Of a stretch of DNA of 64,000 bases, positions 53,082-59,904 are shown in pieces. The DNA is from a virus: the IMG/VR virus record IMGVR_UViG_3300018077_000007, positions 20,524 through 84,523 of that record; one strand, given 5' to 3'. The notes beneath the pieces are model-generated. The model made no database searches and was not told the DNA's origin. It saw only the letters and a program-made list of their open reading frames with translations. A program made the translations under genes and the position numbers. Every line of letters begins with the position of its first letter. Positions within the stretch are counted from its first letter, which is position 1.

Positions 53082-53193
53082 GATGCACCTCGGCGAGTTG
53101 CCGCAGACACCAAACTTCGGGACCTAACCCTCGGAGCCATCCGAGGCTATGGCCTCCTCTCTCTTCGCCGAGGTGCGGGGGCTGGTCCCGGAG
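53082..53193 (+). ncRNA. Pseudoknotted leader RNA, copy B
   Basis: P1: 53085-53096 with 53165-53176 (12 bp). P2: 53115-53124 with 53184-53193 (10 bp, one G.U). P3: 53129-53135 with 53140-53146, GCCA tetraloop. Relative to copy A, four P1 pairs and one P2 pair are changed with compensation. Conserved single-stranded bits include GACACC between P1 and P2 and CTA after the P2 5' arm. Precedes the initiator-like gene at 53221. Confidence 0.75.
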
Positions 53194-53220
53194 ATGTTTC
53201 TGTTCCAGTGAGACGGGGGC

Positions 53221-54030
53221 GTGAGCCGCTATCGGCGCGTGCTAACTCGCATCTGGGAGGATGACAAATTCCCATCCCTTTCTGTCGATGGCCGCCTCCT
53301 CTTTCTCTACCATTTGACCTCACCCCGGTCCACGCCGTTCCTCCTCTACGTGGAAGGCCCGGGAGGCATAGCCGATGCCTTACGCTTGCCTTCGGCTAGG
53401 CTTCGCTTAGCCATGACTGAAGTCTCCAGAAATATGATGGTTGATTACGCAGATGACGGGTCCCTAATGGTGTTCCTCCCACAGGCCCTCACGATCCCAG
53501 AGAACGCGCCAGAGAGCCTGAACGCTATAAAAACCTGGACAAACCTGTTCCACGATCTCCCTAAAACACCGTTTCGAAACAAGTGCTTGAGCCATTGGCT
53601 AAGCCTTGGCGATGGCATACACCATGCCTTCACCCTTGCCTTCGTCAAGGCATGCACTATGGCTAACACTATGGCCCCCATACAGGAGCAGGAGCAGGAG
53701 CAGGAGCAGGAACCCCCTATAGTCCCCCACGGGGGACCTGATCAGGTTCAAGTTCAAGCGCAAGACCTCCTCGGATTTTTGAACCGGAAAGCCGAGAAGA
53801 GCTTTCGGGGGGTGCCGGTCAATCTCCGTCCGATCATGGCTCGGCTGAAAGAAGGCGCAACGGTGGAGGACTGTCGGGGCGTGATCGCCCGAAAGGTGCG
53901 CGAGTGGAAGGGCACGGAGCAGGAGAAGTATCTCCGACCCGAGACCCTGTTCGGCGCGACGAAGTTCCACGGCTATCTCGGCCAGCAAATGCCGGAGGAG
54001 CCGAGCGATGCTGAACGACGAATGCCCTGA
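53221..54030 (+). CDS. Replication-initiator-like protein
   Basis: 269 residues from GTG 53221. N-terminal winged-helix pattern (YRRVLTRIWEDDKFPSLSVD; RLLFLYHLTSP; GIADALRLPSARLRLAMTEV), a Gln/Glu tract (QEQEQEQEQEPP), and a C-terminal domain (NLRPIMARLKEGATVEDCRG then VIARKVREWKGTEQEKYLRP) typical of phage DnaD/replication proteins with a conserved region ending in LFGATKFHGYL. Expected to bind the origin or recruit the host helicase. Expression is probably set by leader RNA B. Confidence 0.75.
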   Translation: MSRYRRVLTRIWEDDKFPSLSVDGRLLFLYHLTSPRSTPFLLYVEGPGGIADALRLPSARLRLAMTEVSRNMMVDYADDGSLMVFLPQALTIPENAPESLNAIKTWTNLFHDLPKTPFRNKCLSHWLSLGDGIHHAFTLAFVKACTMANTMAPIQEQEQEQEQEPPIVPHGGPDQVQVQAQDLLGFLNRKAEKSFRGVPVNLRPIMARLKEGATVEDCRGVIARKVREWKGTEQEKYLRPETLFGATKFHGYLGQQMPEEPSDAERRMP

Positions 54031-54325
54031 CTGCGAGGTTCGGCTGAAGAAGGGTACCTGCCCGAAGTGCGGGTGGACCGGGACCCTGACGATCCTGCCC
54101 CCTCGCGGCGCGGCCTTGTCGTGGGAATTCACGTCGCCCGCCGAGCTGCTGGATCCCGAGGCCGTGCCGAGGCTGGTCAAGGAACTGGTAGCAGAGCTCT
54201 CATTGGACGCGCCCCGCACGCCGGGGGTGCGAGCAGAGATGCACCCCTGTTCGAGATGCGGCATCGCGTTCGCCGGGGACTACCGGGAGCCCGTGTGCTC
54301 GAATTGCTGGTTTACGGAACGCTAA
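54008..54325 (+). CDS. Zinc-ribbon protein
   Basis: 105 residues. N-terminal CPDCEVRLKKGTCPKCGW and C-terminal CSRCGIAF...CSNCW give two CxxC pairs each, so two zinc ribbons flanking a helical middle. Overlaps the initiator gene and the next gene. Confidence 0.65.
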   Translation: MLNDECPDCEVRLKKGTCPKCGWTGTLTILPPRGAALSWEFTSPAELLDPEAVPRLVKELVAELSLDAPRTPGVRAEMHPCSRCGIAFAGDYREPVCSNCWFTER

Positions 54326-54846
54326 TGGCATACTCCAGCTATTTCGAACAACTCAAACATCCCAAGTGGCAGAAGAAGCGTCTTGAGATTCTTCAGCTCA
54401 ATGAATTTACCTGCGAGGAGTGCGGTGCAGATGACCAGACGCTTCATATTCATCATTCCTATTACGAAAAGGGGCGCGCGCCTTGGGATTATCCTGAATC
54501 GAGCCTTCATTGTCTGTGTGCAGCCTGCCACCAAAGGATCCAGAATTCTCAAAGCCTCTTGCAGCGGCAAATTGGAAGGCTTGATCTTAGCGATACTGAA
54601 GTGATGATTGGCTACGCGATGGGGTTAGAGTTCCGTGCGTACCCAGTGGTTCGACTCCGCGTGTTCTCTTATGCGGTAGCGCAAGGCATCGGCGATGCGT
54701 GGGGCGTGACTCCAGAACAGATTATCGAAGCTCTTGAGGCGGGTCGGATCGACGGATATACACTGGACTCGTTGGTCCGGTTGCAGATCCAGCCACAATA
54801 CGGACTCGTGGGCGAGGTGCCCAACGCGGAGGGCAAGGAATGTTGA
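54325..54846 (+). CDS. HNH endonuclease-like protein
   Basis: 173 residues from ATG 54325 (TAATG overlap). YFEQLKHPKWQKKRLEILQL, CEECGADDQTLHIHHSYYEK, LHCLCAACHQRIQ: a compact HNH-like fold with both zinc pairs and the HH-type motif. A C-terminal extension of ~80 residues is of unknown role. Likely a phage-encoded nuclease or DNA-binding protein of the replication cluster. Confidence 0.75.
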   Translation: MAYSSYFEQLKHPKWQKKRLEILQLNEFTCEECGADDQTLHIHHSYYEKGRAPWDYPESSLHCLCAACHQRIQNSQSLLQRQIGRLDLSDTEVMIGYAMGLEFRAYPVVRLRVFSYAVAQGIGDAWGVTPEQIIEALEAGRIDGYTLDSLVRLQIQPQYGLVGEVPNAEGKEC

Positions 54847-54926
54847 TCTCGATCAGCATCGCTTTGAGCGTGCTCGTGGTGGCCCTTGCGTGGGGCTGTC
54901 TCCGCGCCGCCGCGCATGGGGCGTAG
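54840..54926 (+). CDS. 28-residue membrane peptide
   Basis: MLISISIALSVLVVALAWGC then LRAAAHGA: a single transmembrane helix. Overlaps the HNH stop and has GGGCAAGGA upstream. The following ~65 nt contain no gene. Confidence 0.45.
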   Translation: MLISISIALSVLVVALAWGCLRAAAHGA

Positions 54927-54992
54927 GCCATCACCCCGACACCCCGAGTGCCGGTGGCCGTTGTGTTGGCCTGAAACAGAGAGGAGGATCTC

Positions 54993-55502
54993 ATGGCCGA
55001 ACTTCACACCCTACCGCCTATTGAGGCCGCTCCGCCATCCCCAGATCTCCCGGGCCAGATCGCTCGGCTCCAGCGGCACCTTCAGCGCCGGAAGGACGCT
55101 CTGGCGCGACTGGAGAAAACCCTGGCCCAGACTCGGCAGAAGCTCCGGAAGACGGCGGAACTCTACGAACTGGCCCGGGTGGCGCTGGCGATCGCGCTCC
55201 CCTTGGCCCGGCAGGATCGTCCCACCGAGGTCGCCGCAGTCTTGGAGGAAACGATCAGCGCGATTCTGTACGGGTCCCCCGAGGCACGGACGCGCATCTT
55301 CGCAGCGGCCCGGAAACGGGATGAGGCGCTCTTGACGCTGCGGGCGAAGGTGACGGAGTTACACGGGGCATTGAGCCGGGCCAAGCGCACGATTCGGGGA
55401 TGGCGGAGCCACGGGTGGACGCAGACGGAAGAGGCGCAAGGATGGGCACTCTACCAAAGCTCTCCCGAGATGCAGGAGATCAACAGGGCGCTCGGGGAAT
55501 AA
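54993..55502 (+). CDS. Coiled-coil protein upstream of the TIGR-like array
   Basis: 169 residues behind AGAGAGGAGG. Helical throughout (IARLQRHLQRRKDALARLEK; ELARVALAIALPLARQ; ALLTLRAKVTELHGALSRAK). No family recognised. It ends two bases before the first array unit, so array and tas are probably on its transcript; no separate promoter is evident. It could be an accessory of the RNA-guided system, but this is only proximity. Confidence 0.65.
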   Translation: MAELHTLPPIEAAPPSPDLPGQIARLQRHLQRRKDALARLEKTLAQTRQKLRKTAELYELARVALAIALPLARQDRPTEVAAVLEETISAILYGSPEARTRIFAAARKRDEALLTLRAKVTELHGALSRAKRTIRGWRSHGWTQTEEAQGWALYQSSPEMQEINRALGE

Positions 55503-55504
55503 AC

Positions 55505-56082
55505 GAGCGAGCCAGAGGAGTAAAGGCACCCGCGATGAAGGAGCGAGCCGTCAAGATGGAGTCCCCCGTTATCACGGAGCGAGCCGCCAGGTTCAAGACA
55601 CCCATATCTCAAGAGCGAGCCGCGTTGTTGGAGACATCCGCGACAAGAGAGCGAGCCGGTAAACAGGAGGCACCCGTGATGGAGAAGCGAGCCGTAAGAG
55701 GGAAGTCACCCGCGACGAGCAAGCGAGCCGCCCTGAACAAGCTACCTGTGGAGGAAAAGCGAGCCGCCCAAGGTGAGGCACCCGTAATGAATGTGCGAGC
55801 CGGTAAAGGGGAGACCCCCATGAGGCGGAAGCGAGCCACGCGAACGAAGACCCCCGCAAGCGAGGAGCGAGCCGACAAAGGTGAGGCACCCGTCCAAGAA
55901 GAGCGAGCCGTGAGAATAGAGGCACCCGCTTCAGAAGAGCGAGCCGCGCAGAACGAGACACCCGTCTCAGGAAAGCGAGCCGCGCTCTTTAAGCCACCCG
56001 TGGGGGGAAAGCGAGCCTCGCTCGGTGAGTTACCCGTGACGGAAAAGCGAGCCGAAGAGATTGAGTCACCCGGACGAAATGA
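55505..56082 (+). repeat. TIGR-like array: 16 units of 36 nt with paired variable windows
   Basis: GCGAGCC starts at 55507 and recurs every 36 nt exactly, 16 times, to 56047. Numbering each unit from that G: block 1 (positions 35-8) RAGCGAGCCg, with 1-7 invariant in 16/16; block 2 (17-26) RAGnCaCCCg, with A18, G19 and C24 invariant. The blocks are degenerate copies of each other offset by 18 nt, so each unit is two half-units of 10 conserved plus 8 variable nt. Variable windows 9-17 / 27-35 in order: gaggagtaa/cgatgaagg, tcaagatgg/ttatcacgg, ccaggttca/tatctcaag, cgttgttgg/cgacaagag, gtaaacagg/tgatggaga, taagaggga/cgacgagca, ccctgaaca/tggaggaaa, cccaaggtg/taatgaatg, gtaaagggg/tgaggcgga, cgcgaacga/caagcgagg, acaaaggtg/tccaagaag, tgagaatag/cttcagaag, cgcagaacg/tctcaggaa, cgctcttta/tggggggaa, cgctcggtg/tgacggaaa, aagagattg/gacgaaatg. 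TIGR arrays give 36-nt tigRNAs with two short guides. The strand is inferred from the gene. Confidence 0.88.
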
Positions 56083-56788
56083 GCGTCTTTCTCCTCATCT
56101 CCCGCGCCTCGCCACGCTTTTCCAGTCGATCCAGCGAGATCGCGTAGGACTTGAACGGTCGCTGGCCACCAAAGCCGACGTGCATGATCCGAGGGCAAAG
56201 GAGATTTATGAACAGTTGATCCGCCTCGAAGAGACCGTCGTGGCCTATCTCCACACGGAATGTCATCGGAGCCCGGTCTGGCCCTGGCTCTCCAGCGTGA
56301 AGGGGATCGGCGAGCGCCTGGGGGGGATGCTGGTCGGGCTCATCGACATTCACCGCGCCCCGTCAATTTCAAGTCTCTGGAAGTTCGCGGGGCTTGCCCC
56401 GGGGGCAGATCGCCGCGTCAAGGGGCAGAAGCTCCCCTACAACAACCTCCTGAAAAAGACGTGCTTCCTCGTGGCGCGCCAATTCATCCTCGCCGGGACG
56501 CAACCCTACGAGGGCGTCTACCGGGAGGCTAAGGCGTATTACGAGCAGAACCGCCCCGAGTGGCGCCCAGGGCACTGCGATTTGGCGGCGCGGCGGAAGG
56601 CCGTCAAATTGTTTCTCGGACACCTCCACACAAGGTGGTGTGAGGCCGAGGGGCTCCCGATCCGGCCCCCCTATGCGATGGGGGTTTTGCACCATGATGG
56701 ATATATTCCGCCGCCAGAACGTGTTCAATGGTCTGTCCCACCAGCGAGCGCAAACCCAGGACTTCAGTCCGGGGACAAGCGAGCCTAG
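56036..56788 (+). CDS. tas: TasA-like protein (Nop/IS110-C-terminal-like domain, no nuclease)
   Basis: The frame is open from 55400 because the array has no stop in it. Non-repetitive protein starts at ~56078; GTG 56036 is an arbitrary in-frame choice (ATG 55820 after AAGGGGAG, GTG 56180 and TTG 56216 also exist). Unique part: helical N-terminus (LFQSIQRDRVGLERSLATKA; YEQLIRLEETVVAYLHTECH), then WLSSVKGIGERLGGMLVGLI, SISSLWKFAGLAPGADRRVK and NNLLKKTCFLVARQFILAGT. This is the helix-hairpin core shared by IS110 C-terminal (Transposase_20) and Nop domains. IS110's N-terminal DEDD domain is absent and its catalytic Ser-Gly is replaced by GADRR, so it is not a transposase. No RuvC or HNH is present, hence Nop-only. 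The last ~16 codons (after ~56740) are IS-derived. Expected role: bind tigRNAs and guide-matched DNA. Confidence 0.78.
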   Translation: MTEKRAEEIESPGRNERLSPHLPRLATLFQSIQRDRVGLERSLATKADVHDPRAKEIYEQLIRLEETVVAYLHTECHRSPVWPWLSSVKGIGERLGGMLVGLIDIHRAPSISSLWKFAGLAPGADRRVKGQKLPYNNLLKKTCFLVARQFILAGTQPYEGVYREAKAYYEQNRPEWRPGHCDLAARRKAVKLFLGHLHTRWCEAEGLPIRPPYAMGVLHHDGYIPPPERVQWSVPPASANPGLQSGDKRA

Positions 56789-57875
56789 CATGCAGATTAC
56801 GCTGAAGCTGCGACTTCGGGATCGGCATGCGGCGAAGCTCGCCCGCCACGCCAGGGCGGTCAACTATGTATGGAACTACTGCAACGAGCGACAGCGGCAG
56901 GCGGTCCGCGAGTGCCGCCGCTGGCTCAGCTACCCAGCGCTGGCGGCGCTGACGGCAGGCACGAGCGTGGATCTCGACCTCCACGCCCATACGATTCAGC
57001 GCGTGTGCCTTGCCTATGCCGCCGCACGCCGAGCGCATAAGAAGCCGTGGCTGAGGTGGCGCGGACGGCGGTCACTCGGCTGGGTGCCGTTCAACACGGG
57101 CCACGTTTCGTTCGATGGCGAAGCCTTCACCTTTCGTGGTGTTCGCTACGAGACGATGCACCTCCGGGAGATTCCGACCGGGGCGGTGATCGGTGCTGGT
57201 TCTTTCAACGCTGACGCCCGTGGTCGTTGGTACATCAACCTGCCAGTCGAAGTGCTGGAAGCCACCAGCGCCAGCATTACCCACGTCGGGATCGACCTGG
57301 GCCTCAAAGACTTCGCTACGCTCTCGACCGGCGAAAAGATCGCCGCCCCGCGTTTCTACCGGGCGTCCGAGACCAAGCTGGCGACGGCGCAGCGCGCCCG
57401 CAAGACACGTCACGCTCGCGCGATCCACCGAAAGATCGCCGCCCGCCGGCGGGATTTTCTGCACAAGACGAGCGTACAACTTGTGAAGCGCTTCGGGCTC
57501 ATCTTCGTCGGCGACATCAACCCCTCGCAACTCGTTCGGACCACGATGGCGAAGAGCGTACTCGACGCCGGGTGGTCGAACTTCCGGGCCATGCTCCGCT
57601 ACAAATCGCGATTACGCGGTGGTGGGGTGTGCTTGGAAGTCTCGGAACATTTGAGTACCCAGACCTGCTCGGAGTGCGGCAGGTTGCCCGCTTCGAGGCC
57701 GAGAGGTATCGCAGGTCTGCGTGAGAGGGTGTGGCGGTGCGACGACTGCGGGACGGTCCACGACCGCGACGTGAACGCCGCCCGCAACATCCTCCGTCTG
57801 GGACAGCAGACGCTCGGAGGAGGAGCCCATGTCTGAGATCGGGAAGCCCCGGTCTTTAGACCAAGGAGCTGTCAC
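56741..57875 (+). mobile_element. IS605/IS1341-type element with TnpB, inserted in the 3' end of tas
   Basis: Left-end hairpin 56755-56774 (aaaCCCaggac-TTCA-gtccGGGG) followed by acaagcg, matching the layout of the left end of the 10.4-11.8 kb element. Right end: gaagccccggtctttagacc then aaggagctgtca, a diverged version of the gaatcccc...gaggatgtcaa signature (hairpin 57851-57862). No TnpA. Exact ends uncertain by ~15 nt. The omega RNA would lie at the 3' end of tnpB with its guide beginning near 57875. Confidence 0.65.
56790..57836 (+). CDS. tnpB: TnpB RNA-guided nuclease homologue
   Basis: 348 residues. RuvC-I Asp in THVGIDLGLKDFATLSTG. The RuvC-II segment reads RFGLIFVGDINPSQLVRTTM, where most TnpBs have a Glu before Asp (here Gly-Asp). 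Zinc ribbon CSECG...CDDCG. RuvC-III Asp in HDRDVNAARNIL. This belongs to a TnpB lineage with VGD(V/I) at RuvC-II, whose catalytic Glu may be supplied from elsewhere. Begins one base after the tas stop. Confidence 0.85.
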   Translation: MQITLKLRLRDRHAAKLARHARAVNYVWNYCNERQRQAVRECRRWLSYPALAALTAGTSVDLDLHAHTIQRVCLAYAAARRAHKKPWLRWRGRRSLGWVPFNTGHVSFDGEAFTFRGVRYETMHLREIPTGAVIGAGSFNADARGRWYINLPVEVLEATSASITHVGIDLGLKDFATLSTGEKIAAPRFYRASETKLATAQRARKTRHARAIHRKIAARRRDFLHKTSVQLVKRFGLIFVGDINPSQLVRTTMAKSVLDAGWSNFRAMLRYKSRLRGGGVCLEVSEHLSTQTCSECGRLPASRPRGIAGLRERVWRCDDCGTVHDRDVNAARNILRLGQQTLGGGAHV

Positions 57876-58002
57876 TGAACACGGTTCCTGGGCGCCGCGC
57901 GAAGAGGACTTGGATCCCGCCATTCGGCAGCGCGAGCGACGCCAAATCCTATTGAAGTGTGCTGGTTACCGGCGCGCCCGACGACGCACAGGGCCGACAT
58001 GA
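57876..58002 (+). pseudogene. Displaced 3' fragment, possibly the original end of tas
   Basis: After the right end of the element an open frame without a start reads EHGSWAPREEDLDPAIRQRE then RRQILLKCAGYRRARRRTGP and stops at TGA 58000-58002, overlapping the next ATG (ATGA). Such coupled overlaps mark genuine gene ends in this genome, so this is likely the basic C-terminal tail of the gene interrupted by the element, most simply tas. Confidence 0.45.
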
Positions 58003-58646
58003 TTCAACACAAACATTGGCAGTTCGAACGAGAAGAAGATCTCGACGAGTGTCTTCGGCAACGGGCGCAGGGCGGGTTTGCCGAGAACCTTGAAACATGC
58101 GAATTAGTTCAACTCGCCGACTCGTTGCAGCGGTGGGCGAAGACCGGGCACAAAAACCTACCGGAGTATCTCGAATCCGTCTGCGGGTTGAACTATAGAT
58201 CTCTGCGTCGCTATCTGAGCATTGTGGAGGCACTGGCCACGGTCGGGGAGCCACTCAGGAAGGCCGTGCGGGATCTGCTCTTGGCAATGGGGGCGAAGAA
58301 GGCCAGCATTCTGGCACCGTGGATCGAGGAGCAGGGCGAGGCGGTGACGGTGGAGGCCGTCGCGGCGTGGGCCGAGCAGGCGGCGGGCATGACCGAGGCG
58401 GCGTTTCAGGAAGCGGTGACCACGGCGCGCGGGGCGAAGCCCCGGGGGGCGGCAGGCGACGCCGAGGCGCAGGTCTTGAAACTCCTGCTGTCCGTCGTGC
58501 CTCCCGAACGATATGCGTGGGCCGAGCGGGTCTACCGGATGGCCGCGCGGGTGGCTGAGACGACGAACCCGATCTATGCGTATCTGGTGGCCTTGGAGTT
58601 GCTCGCGCAGGACTTGGCGCACCAGGGGCATCCGGTGGAGGGATAA
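57999..58646 (+). CDS. Helical protein, possible DNA-binding
   Basis: 215 residues from ATG 57999. HTH-like stretch (YLESVCGLNYRSLRRYLSIV) and two further helical segments (ASILAPWIEEQGEAVTVEAV; VLKLLLSVVPPERYAWAERV). No named family. Follows the tas/IS region. Confidence 0.6.
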   Translation: MIQHKHWQFEREEDLDECLRQRAQGGFAENLETCELVQLADSLQRWAKTGHKNLPEYLESVCGLNYRSLRRYLSIVEALATVGEPLRKAVRDLLLAMGAKKASILAPWIEEQGEAVTVEAVAAWAEQAAGMTEAAFQEAVTTARGAKPRGAAGDAEAQVLKLLLSVVPPERYAWAERVYRMAARVAETTNPIYAYLVALELLAQDLAHQGHPVEG

Positions 58647-58687
58647 CCTGTGTTCGTCGGCGGGGCTGGCCAAGGAGAACAGGGGCA

Positions 58688-59062
58688 ATGACACCTGACC
58701 AATCGCCCGTAAACAAAGCGCTTGAGCTTTTGCAAACATTGGCGGATAAAGTTGGACGGACGACGGCGGAGCTCTGGCCGGAGATGGTACGGGCGCACAA
58801 GATTCGAGCGCTCGGCGATTTTGCCGCTGCCGTGCTGCTGGCACTCATCGGGGGGATGCTGGTCGGGCTCGCGTATTCACAGCCATGGATGATGTACACA
58901 GGAGGCATTGTTGACCCAACGCGCTGGATGTGGTTGGGAATCGGGTCATTGTTCCTCTTGTTTGTCGGTGTGGTCGCCGTGGTGGCGACATTGCCACAAG
59001 CTCTCACGGTCCTCTCGGCCGCCACCGGAGATTTAGCCAAGCACCTGCTCGAAAGGAAATGA
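58688..59062 (+). CDS. Two-transmembrane protein, unknown
   Basis: 124 residues. N-terminal amphipathic helix, then two membrane segments (AAAVLLALIGGMLVGLAYSQ; WLGIGSLFLLFVGVVAVVAT). Small phage membrane proteins of this layout are common. GGAGAACAGGGG precedes the ATG. Role unknown. Confidence 0.65.
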   Translation: MTPDQSPVNKALELLQTLADKVGRTTAELWPEMVRAHKIRALGDFAAAVLLALIGGMLVGLAYSQPWMMYTGGIVDPTRWMWLGIGSLFLLFVGVVAVVATLPQALTVLSAATGDLAKHLLERK

Positions 59063-59081
59063 GGTTTTGGAGGAAAGGAGA

Positions 59082-59798
59082 ATGGAAATGCCGCCCGATC
59101 CCTGTGTATGGACCACGTTCGCGTGGGTAAATTATGGGTTGTGCATTGACCCGGCCCTCAGTGCGGACAGGCAGCGCAAAGCGAGGAAAGCGCACGACTT
59201 AGTTGTGCAGTATTTAGGCCAGCACCCCGAACTCGTCCCTCGCTACAACCATTTCTCGGATCGCATCCGGTTCCCCGAGCGTGACTTGCTCTATTTTGAT
59301 GTGCTGGCACTGGCCCAAGCTAAGCAGAAAAGGTCTCCGGTATGTTTTTCCGGCGCCGGTGGTGCCGATCCTGAGCGATGCGGGATGGGTAGCGGTCCTG
59401 GGGATCGCCCGGTGCCGGAAATTGATCTAGCCCGATGCGCTTCGGCAGCGGGCGGTGCAGATCCGAAACCCCTGAGGCGAACGATGACACGTGCGGCACG
59501 CGAGGCGTTGATCCAGGCGGCCCTTGACGGGGTTCCGCAACTGATCGGGAGGTTGTTCGACGGTCGGGGCGGCTATTGCGCCCTCGGAGTCCTAGAGAAG
59601 CTCAGCGACGAACAGACGGGGCTCTCCACCCCCGTCAACGCCTGCCCGATCTGTGGAGCGACGGAGGAAACCTATCACAACGGTTACGAAATTAGGAATG
59701 AAGGCGCGCTGCTTGTCCACTACAATAACGACCACCTCTTCGACTTTCTGACCTGTGCCAACAAAATGCCCGTGTCGGAGGAGGCGGCAGATGCCTAA
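59082..59798 (+). CDS. Unknown protein with C-terminal zinc-finger-like segment
   Basis: 238 residues from ATG 59082 behind AAAGGAGA. The first ~85 residues are ordered, the middle is low-complexity, and a last domain starts RAAREALIQAALDGVPQLIG and includes CPICGATEETYHNGYEIRNE with later His and Cys. It could be two fused small proteins. No family recognised. Confidence 0.55.
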   Translation: MEMPPDPCVWTTFAWVNYGLCIDPALSADRQRKARKAHDLVVQYLGQHPELVPRYNHFSDRIRFPERDLLYFDVLALAQAKQKRSPVCFSGAGGADPERCGMGSGPGDRPVPEIDLARCASAAGGADPKPLRRTMTRAAREALIQAALDGVPQLIGRLFDGRGGYCALGVLEKLSDEQTGLSTPVNACPICGATEETYHNGYEIRNEGALLVHYNNDHLFDFLTCANKMPVSEEAADA

Positions 59799-59904
59799 CC
59801 AGATCATCCAGCTTCAGCCCTGGCGCGACAGGCTGCTTGGCCTGACCGAGGATGGCGAAATCTACCGCCTCCGAGATAAAAATGAACAAACAGCGGCTGT
59901 GTAA
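59791..59904 (+). CDS. Small protein, unknown
   Basis: 37 residues (MPNQIIQLQPWRDRLLGLTE then DGEIYRLRD). Overlaps the previous stop and the start of the HNH gene. The pattern LTEDGEIYRL resembles small phage proteins of unknown role. Confidence 0.45.
   Translation: MPNQIIQLQPWRDRLLGLTEDGEIYRLRDKNEQTAAV

Noticed and set aside
55505-56082. CRISPR array
   Set aside because: Repeats are two alternating 10-nt blocks with 8-nt windows and no Cas genes nearby; CRISPR repeats are longer with ~30-nt spacers.
56036-56788. IS110-family transposase
   Set aside because: Similarity covers only the C-terminal helix-hairpin core; the DEDD domain and catalytic Ser-Gly are missing and no IS110 ends are seen.
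56778-56790. Isolated extra TIGR repeat (aagcgagcc)
   Set aside because: The other TnpB element has gaagcgcc at the same place after its left-end hairpin, so this is IS end sequence.
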